From contig OY969581.1 of assembly GCA_963701265.1 (NCBI GenBank), positions 2,418,001 to 2,482,000 of the forward strand: a DNA stretch of 64,000 nucleotides. Direction: 5' to 3'. The DNA is from VRUE01 sp963701265 (GTDB lineage Bacteria > Actinomycetota > Thermoleophilia > Solirubrobacterales > 70-9). The notes beneath the pieces were generated by a model that searched no databases, had not been told where the DNA came from, and saw only the letters and a program-made list of their open reading frames with translations. Made by a program: the position numbers and the translations under genes. Shown in pieces: positions 1-10,970 of the stretch (position 1 is its first letter; each line of letters starts with the position of its first letter).

Positions 1-61
1 TGCGGGCGAGCCAGCTGGGCCCCCCGGGTCGTCCGAAGACTCAGACGACTCAGACGACTGA
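1..61 (+). CDS. Possible 3' end of an upstream gene (partial)
   Basis: Read in frame from base 2, the first 60 bases give AGEPAGPPGSSEDSDDSDD followed by a TGA at 59-61. A Pro/Gly linker ending in an acidic Ser/Asp tail is a common C-terminus, and the stop lies immediately before a hairpin that also follows the stop of the convergent gene. Only 19 codons are visible, so no function can be given. The tail is encoded by a 9-bp tandem repeat. It could equally be non-coding. Confidence 0.35.
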   Translation, partial: AGEPAGPPGSSEDSDDSDD

Positions 62-78
62 ATCCGGTTCGACCGGAT
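62..78. terminator. Hairpin between convergent stop codons
   Basis: ATCCGGT and ACCGGAT form a perfect 7-bp stem around a TCG loop. It fills exactly the gap between a TGA on the plus strand (59-61) and the stop of the minus-strand membrane protein gene (79-81). There is no T-run, so intrinsic termination would be weak. Confidence 0.4.
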
Positions 79-2394
79 CTAAGGCGTGTCGGGGATCCGG
101 CGCAGCGGTGCGTTCGCGGGACCACAAGCGGAGGCGTCGAGGTCACCGTTGAGCTTCCAGATGGTGGTGGGGCCGTCGCGGTGGATTGGGGTTGCTGCCG
201 GGTCGCCGCGTAGCCAAGCTGCCTCCGGCGAGGAGACTGGCTCGCCCGTGTGGAGGAAGTTGAGGAAGGGCGTGGTGACCAGGTAGTCAAGATCCGCCGC
301 GTTGACGGCGGTGCGAAAGGCCTGGCAGGTGGGGATTGCGTTGAAGGCACCGTGGGGGCCCTTTTTGCCCAGATAGAGGACGCGGTTGGAGAGGTCGGTG
401 CCGAAGAAGCCGTAGCCGAGGAAACCGGCCGTGGTGCCGGCGAGGCCGATGCGGGAGTCGCTCTTGTTGCGGGCCCACTGGTAGGCGCTGTCGAGCTGCA
501 GGCCGGGGACTTCGGAGGCGGAGCCGAAGCGGTCGCGGAGGTAGTCGCGTTGCAGCGGGTAGCCGATCGCGAGCACGACCAGGATGAGAGCGGCTCCTGC
601 GGCAGCGAGGGACCATGCGAGCCAGCCGGCGGGTCCTGTCGCCGCAGGGGACCCCCCACCCCCTCCGGTCGCTAAAGCGTCCTCGGGGGCGGGCCCCCCT
701 ACGGCGCCACCCGCCGGAGGGGCCGCATTGGCCGCAGCTGTTCGAGAGTAGGCCCAGATCAGTGCAGCTGGAATGACCACGACGACGAAGGCGAGCCCCC
801 AGCTGAAGATGCGAGCAGGGTCGCGAAGGGCGGCATCGGAGCGGTTGGTGACCACTAGAACGACGAGGAAGGCGCCGAGCCAGGTCAACTCTCGCCATCC
901 GGTCAGCCGCTTAGGAGCCAACGGCAGCAGGACCAAGCCGAGCAGGAGTGGCGGGATCGCGTAGCGGATGTTGATGCCGAAGCCGACCGGGGCGCCGTCG
1001 GCGCCGGCGGCACTGAGCGGGGTGAAGACGTAGGCGACGAGGCCCAGGAGCGCCACTCCCCCTGCCCAGCGCACGATCGTGTCCCTGCCTCGCAGCAATG
1101 CCAACAGCCCACCCACGACGGCCGCAGCGATCACCAGTGGCCAGAGTGCTCCGAAGGCCTGGTGCAGGCCCGGCTCGAAGTAGTCGCGCCAGACGCCAGT
1201 GTCGGTCGCGTAGTGGACGATGCTGAAGTCGGGGCGCCCCTCCTGCAGGCGCTCGGGGTGCGGCAGCGAGATCGGCCCCAGGCTCGTCGCCTGGGGCAGC
1301 GGATTGCCGGCGACGATCAGGTTGCGCAGGTACCAGTAGCCGCCACCGAGCAGGGCGGGGATGAACCACCAGCCGGCGGCAGCCCAGCGGCGTCCTACCG
1401 GAGCCAGCACCAGCACCGCCAGGGTCAACCCGGCGGCCATCGCCACCGCGGTCGACTTCGTCCCCACAGCGAGGCCCACAGCAAGCCCAGCAACTGCCAG
1501 CGGCCACCCAACCGGCAGAGCAACCTTCTCATTGACCGTCGGGTTATGAGCCCGACGAGCTACCCAGACGTTGACCAGGATGGCCACTGCAGCAAGTAGA
1601 AGGGCAGCGGCCACGAGGTCGTTCTTGGCCGCGCCAGGCTCGCGGACGACAAGGGTGTGGCACTCGAGGACGATGGCTGCTGCCACCACGGTGAGGTGCC
1701 CGCGTCCGTAGGGCCGGCCGATGCACCAGGCGGCGAGGAAGCTCAGGGCCAAGAAGCCGAAGTTGAGGAAGAGCGACAGCGTGTCCCGATGCGTCAGCAG
1801 GATCCCGGTTGCGTGCAGGAGCTCTGAGTTCTGCGGGTAGAACCAGTTGGTGAAGACGGTCTCGGTGTGGTGCAGCCCCGTGACGGAGTGGCTCTGGACC
1901 ATGTCCGCGGCGAAGGGCATGTGGTACCAGAGCGAGTCGAAGTTGAAGATGCCTCGGTCCAGCGCGTCCTTTGTCGTCAGCCCCCAGTGCGCGAAGACCA
2001 AGGCAACCACGCTCCAGGTGACGAGCAAGACGAAGGGGCTCCGGCCGGCGGGTCCTGTCGCCGCAGGGGACCCCCCACCCCCTCCGGTCGCTAAAGCGTC
2101 CTCGGGGGCGGGCCCCCCTACGGCGCCACCCCCCGGCAGAAACGCCTTTGCCGAGACGGCCATGAGCACCGAGGCCGCGACTAGGACCCAGGCGTAAAAG
2201 GCCCCGAACGTCCCCAGAAGCTCTCCAAGCCAGATAAGCAGGGCAATCCCCACGACGGCCTCAATGAGCCGCGCAGGCGCTCCCAGCCAGTCTGGGAGTA
2301 GCCATTGCCGCAACCGGTACGCCGAAAACGCGACCGACCCCCCAACCACCACCAGCGCCAGCGCGCTGACCGCGTACGACCCGGCGCTAACCAC
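79..2394 (-). CDS. GT-C-like multi-pass membrane protein with two in-frame palindrome inserts
   Basis: A 771-residue polytopic membrane protein with about a dozen hydrophobic helices. A large loop after the early helices carries an acidic/aromatic region (NFDSLWYHMPF, then NWFYPQN near residues 150-190), as in GT-C fold lipid-linked sugar transferases and related YfhO/ArnT-type proteins. A soluble C-terminal domain follows (about 620-771). GTG start with a good upstream GGGAGAGG. A nearly identical Gly/Pro/Ala-rich segment of about 30 residues occurs twice, at about residues 87-117 and 560-590, both in loops between helices; each is encoded by the same 92-bp palindromic DNA (see repeats). The donor and acceptor sugars cannot be told. 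Membrane location is certain; the glycosyltransferase assignment is moderate. Confidence 0.75.
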   Translation of the reverse strand: MVSAGSYAVSALALVVVGGSVAFSAYRLRQWLLPDWLGAPARLIEAVVGIALLIWLGELLGTFGAFYAWVLVAASVLMAVSAKAFLPGGGAVGGPAPEDALATGGGGGSPAATGPAGRSPFVLLVTWSVVALVFAHWGLTTKDALDRGIFNFDSLWYHMPFAADMVQSHSVTGLHHTETVFTNWFYPQNSELLHATGILLTHRDTLSLFLNFGFLALSFLAAWCIGRPYGRGHLTVVAAAIVLECHTLVVREPGAAKNDLVAAALLLAAVAILVNVWVARRAHNPTVNEKVALPVGWPLAVAGLAVGLAVGTKSTAVAMAAGLTLAVLVLAPVGRRWAAAGWWFIPALLGGGYWYLRNLIVAGNPLPQATSLGPISLPHPERLQEGRPDFSIVHYATDTGVWRDYFEPGLHQAFGALWPLVIAAAVVGGLLALLRGRDTIVRWAGGVALLGLVAYVFTPLSAAGADGAPVGFGINIRYAIPPLLLGLVLLPLAPKRLTGWRELTWLGAFLVVLVVTNRSDAALRDPARIFSWGLAFVVVVIPAALIWAYSRTAAANAAPPAGGAVGGPAPEDALATGGGGGSPAATGPAGWLAWSLAAAGAALILVVLAIGYPLQRDYLRDRFGSASEVPGLQLDSAYQWARNKSDSRIGLAGTTAGFLGYGFFGTDLSNRVLYLGKKGPHGAFNAIPTCQAFRTAVNAADLDYLVTTPFLNFLHTGEPVSSPEAAWLRGDPAATPIHRDGPTTIWKLNGDLDASACGPANAPLRRIPDTP
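626..717. repeat. 92-bp palindromic element, copy 1 (in frame inside a gene)
   Basis: Begins CCGGCGGGT and ends ACCCGCCGG, a perfect 9-bp terminal inverted repeat. The interior is also imperfectly palindromic (CGCCGCAGGGG against the reverse complement of the other arm, CGCCGTAGGGG), centred on CGCTAAAGCG near 670-679. It is read through without a stop in the minus-strand gene, encoding a Gly/Ala/Pro-rich insert that contains APEDALATGGGGG. Copy 2 lies 1419 bp away (a multiple of three) in the same orientation, with one mismatch. Confidence 0.85.
2045..2136. repeat. 92-bp palindromic element, copy 2 (in frame inside the same gene)
   Basis: Aligns base for base with 626-717, with a single difference (C at 2132 where copy 1 has G at 713, which spoils one base of the terminal inverted repeat). 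Flanking bases differ between the copies, so it is the element rather than a larger segment that is duplicated. No target-site duplication is obvious. It encodes the same peptide in the same frame near the N-terminus of the host protein. Confidence 0.85.
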
Positions 2395-2406
2395 TGCCTC
2401 TCCCGG

Positions 2407-2453
2407 TTCCGGTGCGCTTTATGCACCCCCGGAGAGCAAAAGGCGCACCGGAA
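2407..2453. repeat. 47-bp dispersed palindromic repeat, copy A
   Basis: Starts TTCCGGTGCGCTTTATGCAC and ends GCGCACCGGAA, so its ends pair as a stem of about 11-14 bp with one bulged G. A 47-bp relative with about 38 identical positions lies at 52452-52498. This copy is downstream of the DivIC-like gene and immediately upstream of the ribosome-binding site of the membrane protein gene, both on the minus strand. It could be a terminator/processing hairpin or a REP-like element. Confidence 0.65.
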
Positions 2454-2478
2454 GGGGCTGGCATGCGCCTGGGGGGCG

Positions 2479-2859
2479 CTAGAGGCCGCGGACTACGAGT
2501 GGCGTCTCTTCCGGCGCGACCATGCCCTGGGCCCGTGCCTTGGCGCTGAGCGTGATCGGGTCGTCGGCGTGCTGGATGCGCCAGTGCAGGCGGGTGTTTT
2601 CGCGCTGTGCCTCGTGCAGCTGGACCCTGGCCTCGGTCGTCGCCGTGTAGGTCTTGACGAAGTCGATCACCGGGTTGAGGTAGGAGTAGAGGACGGCGAA
2701 GAGGACCAGGGTCAGCGCCACGCGGCCAACGCGATCCCAGTGGATTCGGCTGGCACCGCGGCGCGCGGCCGGTTTGCGCCGGGCAGCGGGTTTGCGCGCC
2801 GGCGCTCGGCGTTTGGCAGTGGCGGAGGACCTTTTCCTCGCCTGGGCACGTGCTGCCAT
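2479..2859 (-). CDS. DivIC/FtsB-like septum formation initiator protein
   Basis: 126 residues laid out as in the FtsB/DivIC family: a strongly basic Arg/Lys/Ala/Pro-rich cytoplasmic tail (1-40), one membrane helix (about 44-61), then an extracytoplasmic coiled coil (about 70-98) and a short C-terminal tail containing the family-typical KARAQGMV-like segment (107-114). Members join the divisome and connect FtsL/DivIB-type partners to septal wall synthesis. It follows eno by 36 bp on the same strand, the usual eno-ftsB/divIC arrangement in bacteria, which supports the call. The intergenic stretch holds a 6-bp GCCCGG/CCGGGC hairpin. Confidence 0.85.
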   Translation of the reverse strand: MAARAQARKRSSATAKRRAPARKPAARRKPAARRGASRIHWDRVGRVALTLVLFAVLYSYLNPVIDFVKTYTATTEARVQLHEAQRENTRLHWRIQHADDPITLSAKARAQGMVAPEETPLVVRGL

Positions 2860-2895
2860 GCCCGGTCCTACGCGGCCGGGCCCCGCATTCCTTCA

Positions 2896-4191
2896 CTAAG
2901 CGGACCGTTGGTGGAACGCCTGCAAGCCGGGGAAGCGCGCTGCCGAGCCCAATTCCTCCTCGATTCGCAGCAACCGGTTGTACTTGGCGACGCGATCGGA
3001 ACGCGAGGGAGCGCCGGTCTTGATCTGGCCGGCGCCGGTGGCGACGGCGAGGTCGGCGATGGTCGTGTCCTCGGTCTCACCGGAGCGGTGCGAAATCACC
3101 GCCGTGTAGCCGGCCTCGGCGGCGATCCGGATCGCCTCCAGGGTCTCGCTCAGGGTGCCGATCTGGTTGACCTTGACCAGGATCGAGTTGCCGACGCCGA
3201 GCTCGATGCCGCGCCGCAGGCGCTCGGGGTTGGTGACGAAGAGGTCGTCGCCGACCAGCTGCACCCGCTCCCCCAGCTTCTCGGTGAGCAGCTTCCAGCC
3301 GTCCCAATCCTCCTCGTCCATGCCGTCCTCGATCGAGAGGATCGGGTAGCGCGAGCAGGCGTCCTCCCAGTAGCTCGCCATCTCCTCGGGCGAGAGTGAG
3401 CGGCCCTCGTGCTCGAGCACGTAGGCGCCGCCCTCGAAGACCTCACTGGTAGCCGGGTCGAGGGCGATGAAGACGTCCTTGCCGGGCTCATAGCCCGCCG
3501 CTTCGACTCCCGCCAGCACGGCCTGCAGCGCCGCCTCGTTGGACTCGAGGTTGGGGGCGAAGCCACCCTCGTCGCCCACCGCGGTGGCGTGGCCACTGGC
3601 AGCGAGGCTTTTCTTCAGAGCGTGGAAGACCTCGGTGCCGACGCGCAGGCACTCCGAGAAGCTCGCCGCCCCGGCCGGCACCACCATGAACTCCTGGAAG
3701 TCGACCGAGTTGTCAGCGTGGGCACCGCCGTTGAGCACGTTCATCATCGGCACCGGCAGCAGGTTCGGCTCCTCGCCACCGTAGAGAGCGGCCAGGTAGC
3801 GGAAGAGCGGCTCGCCAGCCAGCATCGAGCTCGCCTTGGCGGCAGCCAGGGAGACGCCGAGGATCGCGTTGGCACCGAGGCGACCCTTGTTTGGCGTGCC
3901 GTCGAGCTCGATCATCTTGGCGTCGAGCCCGGCCTGGTCGGCGGCGTCGACGCCCTTCAGCGCGGCGGCAATCTCGCCGTTGACGTTGGCAACGGCCGAT
4001 GAGACTCCCTTGCCGGCCCAGGCATCGCCGCCATCGCGCAGCTCGACCGCCTCGAACTCGCCGGTCGAGGCGCCCGAAGGAACTGCCGCAAGGCCTCTGG
4101 CCCCAGACTCGAGACCAACTTCGACCTCGACGGTCGGATTGCCCCTCGAGTCGAGGATCTGGCGGGCGTGGATCGATGCGATGCCGCTCAC
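2896..4191 (-). CDS. eno: Enolase (2-phosphoglycerate dehydratase)
   Basis: Interconverts 2-phosphoglycerate and phosphoenolpyruvate in glycolysis. Full length at 431 residues. Visible hallmarks: IHARQILDSRGNPT at the N-terminus, the substrate loop PSGASTGEFEA (about 38-48), VGDEGGFAPNL with the catalytic acid, metal ligands in SIEDGMDEED (about 287) and GDDLFVTN (about 317), the catalytic-lysine region KVNQIGTLSE, and the signature SHRSGETEDT followed by KTGAPSRSDR (about 393). GTG start, with no convincing Shine-Dalgarno upstream. It lies between the SurA-like foldase and the DivIC-like gene on the same strand. Confidence 0.98.
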   Translation of the reverse strand: MSGIASIHARQILDSRGNPTVEVEVGLESGARGLAAVPSGASTGEFEAVELRDGGDAWAGKGVSSAVANVNGEIAAALKGVDAADQAGLDAKMIELDGTPNKGRLGANAILGVSLAAAKASSMLAGEPLFRYLAALYGGEEPNLLPVPMMNVLNGGAHADNSVDFQEFMVVPAGAASFSECLRVGTEVFHALKKSLAASGHATAVGDEGGFAPNLESNEAALQAVLAGVEAAGYEPGKDVFIALDPATSEVFEGGAYVLEHEGRSLSPEEMASYWEDACSRYPILSIEDGMDEEDWDGWKLLTEKLGERVQLVGDDLFVTNPERLRRGIELGVGNSILVKVNQIGTLSETLEAIRIAAEAGYTAVISHRSGETEDTTIADLAVATGAGQIKTGAPSRSDRVAKYNRLLRIEEELGSAARFPGLQAFHQRSA

Positions 4192-4244
4192 GGAGGCGGC
4201 AGTCTATTCAGTGCGGCGGAAGAATCAGTGCGACGGGGGACGTC

Positions 4245-5558
4245 TTATTCGCCGGCAGCTTCGGGCACGACTCCACCCGGGATTTCGCCTTCGGGCGCGA
4301 CCGCTTCTTCAAGTTTCGACGGTCGCGGCCGCTGGGCGAGTTTCTGACCTTCAGGATTGAGCGGGCTGACCGTTCCCGGTTGGGCCGGTTTGACCTGCGG
4401 AATCGGCGCCGGACAGGCTTCCGCGGGGGTTTTCGGATTCGCTTCGAAGCAGGCTTCGTTGGCTTCCGGTGGGCGCCCGTCGCTCTTGAAGTTGGCGCAG
4501 CGTTCGATCAGGTAGTCCGAGGCGCAGAAGGTGCGTGACGTCCATCTGCTGCCGTACCCCCGCACGAAGGCGGCGAAAGTCTGCTGCTTGGCCTGTTCGG
4601 CAAGCTGGGCGCTGATCTGCGACTTGGCTTCGTCGAGCGACTGGACTTTCTCCGGGGTTACCTTCATCACCTCGAAGACGACGTAGCTCTGGCCTTCCTT
4701 CAGCGGCCCTTCCAGCTCACCCTGCTCGGCGGCGAAGACTTCTTCATCCAGAGGTTCCCCCAGCGTGCCTTCGGCGACGCCCGACTGCAGGCCGCCATTG
4801 CCTTTGGTCGTGTCGGTCGAGAACTTCTTCGCGACCGTTTCCCAGCTTTTGGTCGAGTCGTCTTTTTCCAGAGCGGCCTTCGCTTCTTCTACTTTCGCCT
4901 TGTCTTTGTTCTTGACGACGCGAATGTCGCGCGATTCCGGAGTCGTGTACTGGCTCGCCTTCGCGGCTTCGTAGTAGTCCTCGATTTCGCTATTGCTCGG
5001 GATCGGCGCTTCTTCAGTGACCTGCGTCTGAATCTGTTCGCTCAGCATCTGGATCGTCACCCGCGTGGTGACGTCCGCCTGCGTGAATTTCGCTTCTTTG
5101 AGGAATTCTTCGTACTGCTTTTCAGTTTTGAAGGCTTTTTTCTTCAGTTTTTTGAGTTCTTCGGCGATTTCTTTTTCCGTCACCGAGATACCCATTTCTT
5201 CCGCCTGGCCCTGGATCCAGATCGAGTCGAAGACTTCACCCAGGGCGGTTTCCTTCAGTTCGTCATATTTTTTGTCGCCCGGTTTGGGGACCGGGGTGAC
5301 TTTCCCCTGGGCGGCGGCCTGCTCCAGCGCGTGCTGGAACTCCTCCTCGCTGACAGTGCCGAGGTCGTCGGGGGCATCTTCGACCACCGCGACGGCGCCG
5401 GATGGCACGCTCGGGTTGCCGATCCCCTGGGCGACCGCAAAGATCACGAAGAGCAGAATCAGGAGCGCGCCAAAGCCAAGCAGCGCAAGCCGCTGCAGCC
5501 CGGCCGACTTCCCTCCCTTGGCGCTAGTAGATGCCACCGATCGGGCAGCATAAATCAA
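4245..5558 (-). CDS. SurA/PpiC-type peptidyl-prolyl isomerase, membrane-anchored foldase
   Basis: 437 residues. One hydrophobic segment (about 28-45) acts as signal anchor; a SurA N-like helical region (about 60-190) rich in Lys and Glu follows, then a parvulin/rotamase domain (about 195-320) with the TTPESRDIRVVKNK start and a GGLQSGVAEGTLGEPLDE loop. The C-terminal tail (about 335-437) has several cysteines and proline-rich sequence. It likely assists folding of exported proteins. Codon use is more A/T-rich than in the flanking mfd and eno genes, partly because of many AAA/GAA codons. The start is ATG, 22 bp after the mfd stop, with GGAG ten bases upstream. Confidence 0.88.
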   Translation of the reverse strand: MIYAARSVASTSAKGGKSAGLQRLALLGFGALLILLFVIFAVAQGIGNPSVPSGAVAVVEDAPDDLGTVSEEEFQHALEQAAAQGKVTPVPKPGDKKYDELKETALGEVFDSIWIQGQAEEMGISVTEKEIAEELKKLKKKAFKTEKQYEEFLKEAKFTQADVTTRVTIQMLSEQIQTQVTEEAPIPSNSEIEDYYEAAKASQYTTPESRDIRVVKNKDKAKVEEAKAALEKDDSTKSWETVAKKFSTDTTKGNGGLQSGVAEGTLGEPLDEEVFAAEQGELEGPLKEGQSYVVFEVMKVTPEKVQSLDEAKSQISAQLAEQAKQQTFAAFVRGYGSRWTSRTFCASDYLIERCANFKSDGRPPEANEACFEANPKTPAEACPAPIPQVKPAQPGTVSPLNPEGQKLAQRPRPSKLEEAVAPEGEIPGGVVPEAAGE

Positions 5559-5580
5559 ATGCTCCGGAGGGGGGCCGTCG

Positions 5581-8970
<3,390 letters not shown>

Positions 8971-8981
8971 GGCAGGCGAAA

Positions 8982-9004
8982 CGCCCGGACAGGCCGTCCG
9001 GGCG
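8982..9004. promoter_or_regulatory. Perfect palindrome in the divergent mfd / GMC oxidoreductase gap
   Basis: CGCCCGGAC and GTCCGGGCG are perfect 9-bp arms around AGGCC. The flanking genes are divergent, so this is not a gene-end terminator for either. It could be an operator, or a hairpin in the mfd leader just ahead of its start codon. Confidence 0.45.
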
Positions 9005-9073
9005 GTGCCACGATTCTACGAAGCCGGTTTGGCTGGGCAGCCAAGATCAAGAGCCTCGCCCTAGTATCTCCGC

Positions 9074-10915
9074 ATGTCCGCGCTGGGAGACGTGGCGGCG
9101 GCGATCCTGCCGCCCGAGGCCGGGGGCCCGGACCCCGAGCGCGTGGCGAGCGTCGCCAGGCGGATGGTCTCGCGCATGCCGACGAGCTCGCAGGCCGGCC
9201 TCGGCGCCGGCCTGCTCGCCCTCGAGGCGTTCTCGCTGGCGCGCACCGGGCGGCGTTTGGGGAAGGCGCCGGCGCAGCGCCGCGAAGAGCTGCTGCGCGA
9301 GGTCACCCGCCTCGGCGGCGCGCCCCTGCTCGACGCGCTCAAGTCGGTCGTCATGCTCGCCCACGGCGCCGACACCTTCGCGGAGGAGATCGCGGCGGTC
9401 GGCTCACGCCACGAGCCCTCGCGTCCGGACCCGCAGATGGCGGTCGTAGCAGCGGCGGAGTGGCCGCAGACCTCCAGCTGCGACGCAATCGTGGTCGGCT
9501 CCGGGGCCGGTGGCGCCTTCGCCGCCCGGGCGCTGGCGCGGGCCGGGTTCGACACCGTGATCGTCGAGGAGGGTGAGCGCTGGACGGCAGACCGAATCCG
9601 CGGCTCGCACCCGCTCGACCGATTCGCCGGCATCTACCGCGACGGTGGCACGACGATGGCGCTGGGCAATCCGCCGATCGCGCTGCCCCTGGGACGGGCC
9701 GTGGGGGGCACGACCGTGATCAACTCGGGCACCTGCTTCCGCCCCCCAACCGCGGTGGCCACCTCCTGGCACAAGGAGCACGGCCTCGCCCACGCCGATC
9801 TCGAGCTGCTGGGGGCGAGGATCGCCGACGTCGAAGCGACAATTGGCGTCGCCCCGGCGCCGATGGAGGTCCTGGGCCGCAACGGGGAACTTGCGCTTGA
9901 GGGAGCGGCGGCGCTGGACTGGCAGAGCGCTCCCCTGCGCCGCAACGCGCCGGGCTGCCGCGGCGCCTGCCAGTGCGCGATTGGTTGCCCCAACAATGCC
10001 AAGGGCGGCGTGCACCTCAACGCGCTGCCCCAGGCCTGCGAGGCCGGGGCGCGGATCGTCTCCGGCCTGCACGTGAAGCAGGTACTGAGTGAAGCCGGCC
10101 GCGCGACCGGCGTCATGGCGCGGCGAGGCGACGGCAGCGAGGTGCGGATCTCTGCCCCACTTGTGGTCGTCGCCGCCGGCGCGGTCCCGACCCCGCCGCT
10201 ACTGCGCCGCAGTGGGCTAGGCCGCCACCCCCGGCTGGGCCGCAACCTCTCGATCCACCCCGCGATCGGGATCACCGCCGGCTTCGAGGAGAGGGTCGTG
10301 CCCTGGAGTGGCGTGATGCAGAGCGTCGGGATCGAGGAGCTGCACGAGTCCGAGGGCGTCCTGATCGAGGCCACCGGCAGCCCACCGGGCATGGGCGCGA
10401 TCTCGGCCCCTGGCTACGGCACCCACCTGCTGGGCCGCCTCGACCGCGCCGCCGACAGGGCGATGATCGGCGCGATGATTGCCGACGAGCCGTCTGGCCG
10501 AGTCTTCGGCTCACGTGCCCCGGTCGTCTCCTACCGCCTCGCCAAGGCCGACGAAGGCCGCCTCGCGACCGCGATCGAGGCGATGGCCCAAGTGATGCTG
10601 GCGGCGGGAGCCACCGATGTCGAACTGGGCGGTGGGGCACCCGCCGTGCGCTCCGAAGCGGAGCTGGAGACGGCGATGCAGCGCCTCGACATCCGCCGCC
10701 TCCGCCTCGCCGGCTTCCACCCTTCCGGCACCGCCGCCGCGGGCTCAGATCCAAGTCGGCACCCGGTCGACCCCGAGGGCCGCCTGCGCGGCGTCGACGG
10801 CGTCTGGGTCGCCGACGGCTCGATCCTGCCCAGCTGCCCCGGGGTCAACCCCCAGGTCTCGATCATGGCGATGGCGATCGGCGTGGGCGAAGCTGCGGCC
10901 CAGGGTCGCCACTAG
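9074..10915 (+). CDS. GMC-family FAD-dependent oxidoreductase (long-chain alcohol oxidase-like)
   Basis: 613 residues. An N-terminal helical cap (about 1-130) precedes a dinucleotide-binding motif VVGSGAGGAFAARAL (about 140). The GMC signature region LGRAVGGTTVINSGTCFRPP follows, then a cysteine cluster GCRGACQCAIGC (about 294-305) followed by PNNAKGG, as in long-chain alcohol oxidases and related GMC enzymes. The C-terminal active-site histidine motif is HPSGTAAAG (about 548), with VNPQVSIMAMAIG at the end. Substrate is probably a hydrophobic or sterol-like alcohol, but this is inferred. There is no Shine-Dalgarno; TAGTAT ends six bases before the ATG, so leaderless transcription is possible. 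Confidence 0.85.
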   Translation: MSALGDVAAAILPPEAGGPDPERVASVARRMVSRMPTSSQAGLGAGLLALEAFSLARTGRRLGKAPAQRREELLREVTRLGGAPLLDALKSVVMLAHGADTFAEEIAAVGSRHEPSRPDPQMAVVAAAEWPQTSSCDAIVVGSGAGGAFAARALARAGFDTVIVEEGERWTADRIRGSHPLDRFAGIYRDGGTTMALGNPPIALPLGRAVGGTTVINSGTCFRPPTAVATSWHKEHGLAHADLELLGARIADVEATIGVAPAPMEVLGRNGELALEGAAALDWQSAPLRRNAPGCRGACQCAIGCPNNAKGGVHLNALPQACEAGARIVSGLHVKQVLSEAGRATGVMARRGDGSEVRISAPLVVVAAGAVPTPPLLRRSGLGRHPRLGRNLSIHPAIGITAGFEERVVPWSGVMQSVGIEELHESEGVLIEATGSPPGMGAISAPGYGTHLLGRLDRAADRAMIGAMIADEPSGRVFGSRAPVVSYRLAKADEGRLATAIEAMAQVMLAAGATDVELGGGAPAVRSEAELETAMQRLDIRRLRLAGFHPSGTAAAGSDPSRHPVDPEGRLRGVDGVWVADGSILPSCPGVNPQVSIMAMAIGVGEAAAQGRH

Positions 10916-10957
10916 TGCAACGTTTTACCGCCCCGGGAGGGCCGTAAAACGTTGCAC
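10915..10957. terminator. Bidirectional terminator hairpin
   Basis: GTGCAACGTTTTAC pairs perfectly with GTAAAACGTTGCAC around a 15-base GC-rich loop. It begins at the last base of the GMC oxidoreductase stop and sits ahead of the convergent beta-helix gene stop. The long perfect stem with an internal A/T tract serves both strands. Confidence 0.75.
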
Positions 10958-10970
10958 CTGTTCGAAGGCG

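Noticed and set aside
38..58. 9-bp tandem repeat as a CRISPR or minisatellite start
   Set aside because: Fewer than three units, no spacers; simply codes a Ser-Asp-Asp tail.
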